Source of the DNA: a virus
Reading direction: 5' to 3' (one strand)
Length of the DNA: 23,171 nucleotides
Virus record (IMG/VR): IMGVR_UViG_3300021368_000924
Coordinates: 1-23,171 of that record
A program made the translations under genes and the position numbers. Positions 7,634 through 18,200 of the stretch are shown in pieces. How positions within the stretch are numbered: position 1 is the stretch's first letter; every line of letters starts with the position of its first letter. The notes under the pieces were generated by a model that saw only the letters and a program-made list of their open reading frames with translations, was not told the DNA's origin and ran no database searches.

Positions 7634-9178
7634 TTAGAATTCCAGAATAATTTTTACGTCTTCTTTTTGTCTGATGTCTCTTACAACAGTGGGACGATTG
7701 TCAATATAAATTAAATCGCCTGTTTTTTTATTTATCTCTGGACTAGCAAGTCCGTTCGTAAAAGTGACTCCCAAGTCTACAACTTTACTACCCACAGTTA
7801 CGCTGCTTCCAGTGTATGTGGTGTTTATGGATCCACTAAATGGAGTTATAGTGCTTGAAGAAGATTCAAAATCATAAATGGTTGATCCTGTGGTTACAGT
7901 ATCATAATCAGTTTGATCTTTTTCATTTCCAAAATACAATGATCTATCTTGAAAATACTTTAATACCTTTGTTTCGCTATCATAAGAAGCGACATAACCC
8001 TTGGCAATATTACCATCGGTTCTTGTCTGAGTAATCTCTCCACCAATAGTAGGTGTACCAGTGAAATCATCTGCTAACTTAACAGCAAACAGAGATGAGA
8101 AGTGACTTTGAGTGAAAACACTAGTAGAACTTAATTCTTGTGGATTTTTAATAATTCCAACTTGTGCAAACTGAGTATCTACTGGGAAATCCTTAGTTGA
8201 TGAATCAAACCTGGCATAGATAAGGACCTTATCGGTTCCAAGTTCAGTATAAACATCAAAACCATGTCCTCTTGATGGAGGAATGATTGGAATAAGTTTT
8301 GCTGGGTTGGGAATAGAACCAGATGGTTGTAGACTGCCTAAGTCAACAACACCAAACGTATATCCTTTACCGCCAGCAGTAACAGTTGTTCCTGTAATGG
8401 CACCAGCACTATCAACAGTAATAGAAACTCTACCACCACTGCCATCACCAAGAATATCTACTGTTCCTGCACTATATCCAGAACCAGCATCATCAATATA
8501 AACCTTCTTAATCTGGTTTGATTGAACTTCAGAATCACCTGCTTCTCTAACGTCAGAGATTTGAGTATCAGTTGATGTAGCCCAGTCATTAGGAACTACG
8601 ATATATTCTGTAGAGTCAAACTTAATAATATCACTTGGTGATACTGAGAACAAATATTTCCATACATAACCATCACCACTAGTTCCAGCAGCAGAAGGTG
8701 CTAGGTTAGTAAATGTTGGTTCATCTTGCGAATTATTACCTTTGGGATTAGATCCTGATGATCCATTATCAATACAAACATATACTCTAAAATCACTATT
8801 CATTACATAGTAATTAGAGTCATAAAGTCTGGTTGAGTTAGAATTAGGAGTTGGATTCTCAATGCTATAATCATGTCTATACATGTCATAGCGATTGTTT
8901 GCTACCCAAGTTACTTTTCTAATGACTCTTCTTATATTAGCACTATTAACTTTTTTTCCAAAAAGTATATTCTTCTTATAAAATCCAGAGTATTGAAGAT
9001 TATCGGTAGGACTTGGAACATTAGTATTAAAATCTGATGTTCTACCAAACCCTACAGATGGAGACGTGGGATTGCAAGACCCCAAGTAAACATAATACGA
9101 ATTACTTGCATTAGTAACCGAATCTACAAAATTACTGGCATTAGAAAGTCTAAATTGATCTGTTACGACAGCTGCCAT
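7634..9178 (-). CDS. 8: Baseplate wedge subunit gp8
   Basis: This is a T4 gp8 homologue, a structural subunit of the baseplate wedge that binds the gp7/gp10 part of the wedge. Two motifs tie it to T4 gp8. GDGYVWKYLF (residues 168-177) and the following EYIVVPNDW correspond to T4 GDGYVWEYLF...EYIVVPWP. The C-terminal KTGDLIYIDNRP (about 483-495), ending IILEF, corresponds to T4 SGEMIYMENRP...ILFTF. A third weaker match is YARFDSS...GIIKNP (about 318-344). The protein has 514 residues against 334 in T4. The extra length falls mainly in two places: about 110 residues between 200 and 315, which hold two Gly-Tyr beta repeats, and about 100 residues between 350 and 480. A late promoter lies 18 bases upstream of the ATG at 9178-9176, with no Shine-Dalgarno. 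An overlapping out-of-frame ATG lies at 9183-9181; the chosen start gives the MAAVVTDQFRLS N-terminus expected of the family. Confidence 0.94.
   Translation of the reverse strand: MAAVVTDQFRLSNASNFVDSVTNASNSYYVYLGSCNPTSPSVGFGRTSDFNTNVPSPTDNLQYSGFYKKNILFGKKVNSANIRRVIRKVTWVANNRYDMYRHDYSIENPTPNSNSTRLYDSNYYVMNSDFRVYVCIDNGSSGSNPKGNNSQDEPTFTNLAPSAAGTSGDGYVWKYLFSVSPSDIIKFDSTEYIVVPNDWATSTDTQISDVREAGDSEVQSNQIKKVYIDDAGSGYSAGTVDILGDGSGGRVSITVDSAGAITGTTVTAGGKGYTFGVVDLGSLQPSGSIPNPAKLIPIIPPSRGHGFDVYTELGTDKVLIYARFDSSTKDFPVDTQFAQVGIIKNPQELSSTSVFTQSHFSSLFAVKLADDFTGTPTIGGEITQTRTDGNIAKGYVASYDSETKVLKYFQDRSLYFGNEKDQTDYDTVTTGSTIYDFESSSSTITPFSGSINTTYTGSSVTVGSKVVDLGVTFTNGLASPEINKKTGDLIYIDNRPTVVRDIRQKEDVKIILEF
7729..7736 (-). 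promoter_or_regulatory. Possible weak late-promoter-like box GATAAATA
   Basis: The minus strand reads GATAAATA within the last codons of gp8 (the EINKKTG region), 102 bases upstream of the DUF4815 ATG. It differs from the late consensus only at the first base. It lies in coding sequence where AT-rich Lys/Asn codons could produce it by chance. Confidence 0.2.
8345..8505 (-). repeat. Pair of Gly-Tyr beta repeats inside gp8
   Basis: This stretch encodes about residues 226-278 of gp8. Two units are visible, one around DDAGSGYSAGTVDILGDGSG and one around TAGGKGYTFGVVDLG, about 45 residues apart. Both share a small-Gly-x-Gly-Tyr core followed by a beta strand. T4 gp8 is much shorter at this point. 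The same kind of unit occurs many times in the gp7-position protein and twice in the DUF4815 protein. Confidence 0.65.
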
Positions 9179-9195
9179 ATCATTGCGTTTTTAGA

Positions 9196-9203
9196 TATTT
9201 ATA
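9196..9203 (-). promoter_or_regulatory. T4-type late promoter box TATAAATA upstream of gp8
   Basis: The minus strand reads a perfect TATAAATA in the 34-base gap between the stop of the gp7-position gene (9215-9213) and the gp8 ATG (9178). Using the T4 spacing, transcription would start near 9190, leaving a leader of only about 12 bases. The box begins a few bases after the upstream stop codon, so the junction consists of little more than the promoter. It should drive gp8, the DUF4815 gene and the two small genes. Confidence 0.87.
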
Positions 9204-9212
9204 CAAAGATTA

Positions 9213-12200
9213 TTACAATTGTTTTGGTAATGAACCATTATCTCTCAATCCAACACCCCTTCTTTGAGCGATTGGGAATGTAGAAATTCCAACCGTTGTG
9301 CTTGGAATTGTGAAACCTGAAACTCCAATTGAAATGGGAGCACTAGATCTTGTAAATCCAGCAACTCTACCCCAAGAATACTTACCAACAGGATTATGAA
9401 TGTTAGTGGTAGTTCCAAGTCCAACTACATTTGAAGCAGAGTGGATATTGCATGTAATAATACCAACAGTTCCGCTGGTTTGTAATCCATGAATATAATA
9501 GACATTATCGAGGAATGTAGAACCAATACCGACGACTGCTGCGTCAGAATCATTAATTGAAGTAACTCCTGTTCCAATATTAGTATCAGAGATATAGATT
9601 GGATATCCAACATTCAGATGTGTAAAATCATTAGAGATAATTTCCATCTCAAGTGCGAGTGGAACTCCAATACCAGTGGTAGTTGTGATACCTGTTACAA
9701 TACCCGAGAATCCCATGTAAGTGGTTGCAGAACCAACAAACTCAACATTACCTGTTGCCTCTGTGCTACCAATACCAGCAACAACCATCATAGAGAATGA
9801 ATTAGGAGCATCATACTTAAACAGGTCTGCATTGTCTAAGAATATTTCAGTATCACCTACGTTGAAGTCTTTAATAATTTTAGAAACTGGGAAGATTTGA
9901 GTTTCAATAGAATCTCTTGTCTTAAATACATTCTCACCATTGATTACCTGGTCAACTTTTTGCTTAATAATATTAATTGGTTTGAAATCAGTATCATTGA
10001 TACCTTGATCAAAGTAACGGTTAGTCTCAATCTTATCAGAGGAATCTAGGTTGAATACAGTTCTCTTCTCTTGGGACTCAGTAGTTCTGATTGCGTTATT
10101 CTTCATAACTTGAACTTCATCACCCTTCTCAATAATCTGATCAACAGTTGTAATAAGAACGGTATCAGTTCCTCTGGTTCCACGATAGAAGAAGATATCA
10201 ATATTTGCTTCCTCTAATGGTGGTTCTGCGAGTGCAAAGTTTGTACCACCTTCAAATGTATATGCTACATTTGGTTCTTGAATAACACCATCAATAATAA
10301 TCAAAAGACAAGCGGCAAGATCAATATCACTATCTTCTTCAGTTTCAAAACTCAGAAGTTCGTTATTATAGAAGAGTGGGAATCTCTTACGAGTTCCATC
10401 TTGGAAGTTCTTAATAGAATCAATATAATCAAGTTCACCAAACTGCCATGAACCAAAGTTATCGGTGAAGATTTCAAGAACTTCAAGTTCATATTCCGAA
10501 AGAGGAGCAGCCAGTCCACGAGCAGTAACCAATCCAACTGGTTTAAATCTATCACCCTTCTGGAAAGAATATCCAGGTCTTGAAATATTGAATCCACTGA
10601 TTTCATGATAGGTGGATCCGATTCCAGTAGTAGATCCTGCACTTACATTAATATCAAGGAGAAGTCCGATTCCAGTATCCGTGGTTGCACCAATACTCAA
10701 TCTGGAAATACCCATTACACTCAGATCTTCATAATTTGGTTCAGAAACAAATATTTCTGGGTTGACGTACTCAGTTCCAGCAGCACCGACTGAAAGTGCA
10801 AGTGTACCACCAGCACCAACAACATGAGTTACGGTAGCACCTGATCCACCGCCACCACCAGTTCCAACACCAACACTAATCGTGTTTTGAGTGAATGTTT
10901 GGATACCCAATACTGCATTATGTGCAGGGTCACCAGCAACTACACCTCTTCTTGCTTGAGTCTTAGAAACTGCTCTTGGATATGAGTGCTCAGTAGCATG
11001 ATTATCCTTAGAGCAAGTAAATACTAAACTATCAGTTCCAATAGCAACTGTATTGGAATCAGTCAGTCCATGATTTACGATGGTTAAATTAAGAATACCA
11101 GTCAGAGAGTTGTAATCTGCATCCGTAGCAGTATATGTGTTATGAAGATTATCCGTGATGGAGTTTACGCCAGCACTTACAAATCTGTGATCATAGATCA
11201 AGTCAGTTACTGCAACTGATACATGACCATCTCTATATCCAGAACCTTCGGTTAAATCCCACCACTTATAAATGGTACCCATACCAACATAAGCATGAGG
11301 AATCGTGCAGACTCCAACATTAGCAGTGAATGTTCTGGAAGAAGTGATTCCAGTGATTGGGAATCTTTGACCAAAAGGACTGCTACCATCTGGGAAGATA
11401 GTAGTCGTAACTCCAGTATGCTCAGCAGTGCAAGCAAACTCAAGACCTTCCATGAAGACTGAACTTGTATCAACAGTCAGTCTGTGTTGATCACTTGTTG
11501 TAATCTCAAGAATACCAGTAGTATTGTTATAAGTTGCTGTACTGATGGAATATCCATCACTAACTCTCTTAACTTGATTAGTTGTACCAAATCCTACAAC
11601 AACATCACTAATGCTACCACCAGCGCCGATTACAGGTTTGGACATTGCACCAACCAAAGGAGCATATCCAGATCCACCAGTTGAACCAAGAGAAACAATC
11701 ATTCCTCCTCTTGGTAACTCACCCATATTCACATCAAACTCAGAAGTGAAGATGTTATTGGATTGGTCTCTAATACCACTGAAACTTACACTACTAATAC
11801 CAGCAGACAAATCTTCCACGATACTGAAGTTATTTGCTGGATTATTCTGAGTAGTTGGTGTCTGGAAAATACCGTTTATAAACAGAACTCCATTACCACC
11901 AGTTGTTCCAATACCTGTTGTATTTCCACCATCTACACTCAATGTAAATGTTCTACCAATACCAGTAAATTCATCAGAAATATCATCATAAACTTGGTTG
12001 GTTGCATAATCCTGTCTGAGGTATACTCTGCCATTGAAAGAGGCAACTGGGAAATCTAAATTAGAACTCGTTGAATCAAACTGAGGATTTCCTCTTGGTG
12101 CTTCCGTAAAGTGGATATCTTGACCTACAAGGTTGTATCCACCAGAGAAGACTGTTGCTACACCGGCTGTATCAGCATGTGTGGATTTTGAAGTACCAAC

Positions 12201-15200
12201 CGCTCCCCTTTCTACCTGAACGAGATTGAATGCACCAGTATTGGTGATAGGACCAACAGCAGTTGTACCAAGACCAACATTTTCAATAAGCATAAACTCA
12301 TTATCAACCTTAATAAGATCTTTTGGTTTGATTGTTGATATTCCACTCAATGAGAAGATAGTATCAGCGACTCCAATAGATCCACCATTGTCAGCAAGAG
12401 AATGATTTATTTCAGTCATCGCAACTGGATATTGTGCGATATTGTTGATACTAACCAGTGACTTAGAATTTCTCTTCGCCATCTCGAACATGTGAGTATT
12501 ACCTTCACCAATTGAGGTAATTGTTACAGCAGCACCAGCAAGAGATGTAGAAATTTGGAAACTATTTTCATCGGTTCCAACAATAGCAAAGACTCTTTCT
12601 GGTAATATGTCTATACTACCAGGAGTTGCGGGCATATACTGCATGGCAGTTGAACCAACACCTACGAATGATGCTGCCGGAGTATAAATCAGTTCTTCAC
12701 CGTTTTGGAAGAAGTGATCATCAATTTGGAATGTTGTTGGACCTGTCGAAAGATCCATGATATCTGTGTCTTCTGGGTTAAAGACCTTAGCAAAGATGGG
12801 AACTGAATTATGATTAACAGTAAACTGAGTTCTGTTGATTCTGTCACCATTGATTGCATTATAGAAGTTATATCCAACCGATTCTGATATAGCACCAATG
12901 TTAAGAACATTTGGAGTATTCAGACTATCAATCTTGGTGTAGAATATTTCACTAAAAGCAGATACACTTACATTAGATGCAGTGTCTGGTGTGAACGTCA
13001 GAATCATGTCCGTTCCATCAATATCACCACCAAAGGTTCCAATACCAGTTGTGCTTCCTACTGATAAGAATGGTGACTGCTGAATGTAAACGTTTTGATG
13101 CGAGTCCTTGATCATCAGGACTTGGTGCAGAGCACTAGTGTCACCAACACTTACTCTAACGTACGACTTCATAGAGTCAAAAAGTCCATTACTTACTGAT
13201 ACTACTGTGGTTGCAGTAGAAACATTATCAACGAAGTTGGACTGATAGATTACAGATCTTTCTGATCCATCAGTTTGGAAGCTATTCTTATATCTGTGAG
13301 TTCCAATGCCGATTGAAGTTGTTCCAAATCCAACAATTCTTGCTCTGATATCAATATCATCTTCTGTATCACTTGTATAAGTGAATGTAGCAATTCCACT
13401 GATAATATTTGCACTGAAACTACCTATTTCATCAATAGACAAGAAGTTAGTGGTTGAATCGGTATCATTATAATAATCAGAAATGAATGTATCAGTGCCA
13501 TCATGAGTCAGATAAACTCCGGCAAAATTCATTTCATTAGTGCTCTTGTTAATTACATGAACATCAGCAAATAATCCATCAAACTCATCTGTTGCTGCTG
13601 TGTAAAGAGCAGTGGTAAATCCAGTCTGAGTGGTTATACCATTTGAACTAACAAGATTAATAAATCCAATCGCTTGTGTGTTAACACCAACATTACTGCT
13701 ATTAAATTTGCTTGTTCTTGATTTTAGATCATAGTCAATATTATCTGGATCATCTGGAGTAAATCTCAAGAAAGAATCTCCAATAGAATCAGTTACGATC
13801 TCAAATGTACCAAACTCATCACCATTAGCATGAAGAATACTTGTACCTGTATTAACAACACTTCCTTTATCTAATAAGAAGTTATTACCACCAGAAGAGA
13901 GAATAACCAGGTCAGAGAGTTGAACTTCATTCATGTCCTTGTCACTGACTCTGAACAGAATACTTGTGAAAGTATCTGCAGGATCAAGTTTGAAGATATT
14001 CAGAAACTTACTTGGTTCCCCATCAAGGTTAGAGAACTGAGAATTAATATTATCAATCGTCAGAACTCTATTTGTTCTACAATCAATGTAATCAGTTAAT
14101 TTCTTATTCTTAAAGGTGATAAATTTCGATGTATTGTTTACAACATCAATGTCTCTAACCAGGTCAAAATCGTAAACAGTATCAACTCTTGTTTCAGTTA
14201 ACAAGTCTTTAAAAATTCCTGTCTGGTCATCAGTATCTGCAATGCCCGCAGATGTAGATGAAGTAATGCCAGTATCAGCAAAGTCTCTCATTCCACTTGT
14301 GTGTAAAAGACCTTTGACTACCTCAGTTGTCTTTTGATATGTAAGTGGGCTCTTGATTGAGTATGAAAGATTTTGATAGTAATCATTATCTGGAACTACT
14401 TGATCATCAAAGTCGAGCATACCAACATTAGTTTCCCAACCAATATCTTTCTTGATGCTATAATCAACAGAGAAGACACCTTCACCAACATCAAGGGAAC
14501 TAATAGTAGCAATGTTTCCAGAATCAACGCCAGTTAAGACATCTTCAACTTTAAGTTCGTCTGTTCCATTGATCTTGATTGAGAGTTCGTCATACGATGC
14601 AATAGTCAGATTTGATGTTGCGCCATTGATAAGAAGCTTCTCGCCAATCAAGAATGCAGATCTCTTTTGGATTGCTTCAAGAACTGGGTAATTATTTTTA
14701 TTGATTACAATACCAGTTGCATCCTGCTCAGTTTTTGCTAAACCAGCATTAGTGATGAAACTTGTACCATCAAGGGTAACTCTATCCAAGACACCACTTG
14801 TCTTATCATAGTTAGTAACCGTGTAGAACCTATATCCAACGTCTGGTGAGTTAAATCCAGTTCCAGTTGAGGTGTACTTCTGTATACCCTCAACGAATAC
14901 CTCATCACCGAGTGCAAATGGATCAACGGGGAATCCTACCGTTGGTGTTGTAATATGACAAGTAATAATTCCACTGTTCTCATTGGAGAATACTTTCTGA
15001 ACACTAATACCATTTGTATTATCTTCAGTAAAGAGTAAAGCAGTGGTTTCTGGTAAACCTTTTGGTTCTTGCTCAATAGTTACTCTTGTAATTGAGTTAT
15101 CTGTAATTTCAGCAAAAAGAACACCACTGTTAATCTTTTGACGTGTTGTTGGATGAACAACAGATACAGATGGTGCGTTGATAAAGAACTTGCCACCATC

Positions 15201-18200
15201 AGTAATACTAACAAAACCAACAGTATTTGAATCTTTAATGGTGATCAGAGGAGAGATATCCGCAGTTGGCTGAAGAGTTTTATCTGAGGAATATTCAAAT
15301 CCTTCATTGATAACTCTTACAGTCTCTGCATTACCAATAGTAGAAGATGTTGGGACGATATAGGCATCTTTACCATCAGAACCAGTTACATCTGTAAATA
15401 CAGGATACTGTTCATAGTTACTACCACCAGAGATAATATTAATCTTCTTGATTGGACCAGATGCAGTTACAGATGAAGTCTCATATTCTAAATTAGCACA
15501 CTCTGATTCAATATAAGATAATTTCTCTGGAACTTCACTCAAGAAGATATTGAATGTTGTACCAGCAAGTCCAACAGGAGAAACATGATACTCACCAGAA
15601 TATGCACTATTTTCAAATAAGATTTCTGAATATTGTTTGACTTCTTTATCAGCAGTGCTTATAAATCCAGATTTTTCAATGTTATAATAAAGTCTTCTGG
15701 GAAGATCAGTATTATGATTAACAGACAATGTTGCTCCTGTTGTAACACCAACAGTGCCAAGACCAACAATTGTAAATGAACCAGTTGTGGAGATGGATAC
15801 TACTTCATTATTGAATGCATTATCATAATAAATCTTGAACTGATAATCTTCAAGTGAAGAATCTTCAAGATTAAATACAAGATTATTATCTTTAACAGAT
15901 ACAACTTGTGGATTAATAGGTGAAATAGTTTGAGTAGATCCTCCGGTGCTCAGGATGTCCACAACTACTGGTGGATTTTTCTGAACATTTGTCAGAGTAG
16001 TGGAAAGTTGAATATTGTCATCGTCAACTCTATAAACATAATAAGTGGTAGTATGTAAACCTAATGCAACAGTATTGGCATCATAATCAACCTTATCCAA
16101 GGTCTTAAGACCATGAGATGGAATATTAATTTGATTAGTTACTGTATTAACACCTGCCGCTGCAAATGTAATAGGATTAATCTGAATGTTACCTGTCAGA
16201 GTATTTCTTTGAACTCTTACGGCAGTTGAAGTTCCAATGCCAACAGAAAGTGAAGGTGCGACATCAAGATTGATAACATCATTCGCTTTCAGTTCGTGAG
16301 AGGTTGATACAGAAACTTGAGATCTGACTTTTTGAACCTTACCAGTGATCTCAACAAAGTTTGTATCAAAACGATATTCGTCACTATTAGCACCTACCGT
16401 TCTAAAATATACCTCTGATGAAGTAAGTGTAGTTTTAATACCAATACTATTGATATTCTTATCTACAACAAATACATTTGATGGTAAGTTAAATGGAGTT
16501 CCTGTTGGAGACGTTGAAATAGATACTGCCGTACCATCAGCAGTGAAAGTAACGTTCTGATTATTTTCAAAAGGATGATTCTCTAATGTGATAGTCCTAG
16601 CTGGAATATCTCTTGTGATCAATGAATCACCTAAGGTGAAAGTAACCGATGTAGAAATGCCAGTTATTGTTCCAACACCAACAGACTCTGTTGGATTAAA
16701 GTATACTCTTTGATTGACTTTCGAATCAAAGAATTCCAGATTAGATTTAATTGTGAATGAATCTGGTTTGAACGATACCTCAGAAGTCGCAGTATGTGAA
16801 ATACCAGTCAAACTTCTTTCAACTTTAATAATATTTTTGTTATTAAAGATTTCTAATACAGTAAGAGTTTCTGTTGAAATTCCAATCTGACTATTGATTG
16901 CAATATTCTCAGGAATTCTTGATACATAAATTTCGGTCGAAACACCAGATGTACCAGCAGGGAGTTCTTTTATCAGAGATGCTTTGAAAGAAGTAACGCC
17001 AACTTTAAAAGTGTTATTCAGTCTAGACAGATTTGTTGAGAAACCGGAGATTACTACATCTTCACCATTCAAGATAGTATGACTTGGTTTGATAGTTACT
17101 CTTACATTTCTGTCATTATCTAAAGTAAATACTGCGTTTGGAAACTCTTCAATAGTTGTAGTTATATCTGTAATATTCTTACCACCAACTCTCGATACTC
17201 TTGAAATGAGTCCACCACCAGTTGATGTTGCCTCAAAGTTCAATACATCATTAACCATGTAGTTAGAACCAGAATTGACAATATCAAACCCAGTGATAGA
17301 ACCCTTAGTTTGAGATTCTACAATTGACTTCTGATTAATAACCTCATTAGTTTCAATGATAAAGTCGTTATCAGCATTAGAATCAGATACCTTATATGGG
17401 AAGGTATTTCTAAGTAGATTTGAGTTATTGAAATCAAACTCTTGATTTAATGTCTTATTCTCATGTAATGTATTTGATCTATACTTGTTACCAATGAAGA
17501 ATGGGAACTGTGGATCATTACTTGAATCAATAGTTGCATAGTAAGCATAGACTCCATTTGGAAACTCGGGAGTTTTTGCAAATCTACCATTATACTCATC
17601 AAGATCTCCATTACTGGTATAGCAGTAATCTTCAACAAAGAAACCGTTACTAAATCCAGATGGTCTATCAACTACATCAGATACTTTGAGTTCATATCCA
17701 GACTCTACTCTCTTAGGTGATGAGTTAGTATCATCTGCGTCAGAGTATCCATAAGGACCATAGATTGGATTACCATCATACGCCCATCCAATAATCTTGG
17801 ATGTTATAGTTGAATCTTCATTGAATGCATCTCTAACAGTATCAAAATAACCCAATACAGAGTATTGCAGTTTTTCATCTGTCTCATTTAAGAGTTCATT
17901 ACCAAACCTAGAAGTATTGGTAACAGTCAGTCCTCTAACATCAGCATCAAACAATGCATTGATACCAGTAGACTTAACTCTTAATGTTGAGGTGCTTGAA
18001 TAACCAATACCAGGATTAACGATCTTAATATCAGTTAATTTACCACCAGAGATGATAGGTCTAATATCAGCACCAGTTCCTGCACCAGTTGGGTCTACAA
18101 GCTCAATATCTGGTAATGATGTATACTCATTTCCACCAGAATCAATATTAACAATTTCTAATCTACCATTTACAATGATAGGTTCTAACTGAGCATTCTT

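Noticed and set aside
9181-9183. Alternative ATG just upstream of gp8
   Set aside because: It is in another frame (ATG ATA TGG) and does not give a gp8 product; the ATG at 9178 gives the expected N-terminus.
11261-11275. Plus-strand TATAAATG as a late promoter
   Set aside because: It mismatches the consensus at the last base, lies deep inside the gp7-position gene and has no plus-strand gene after it.
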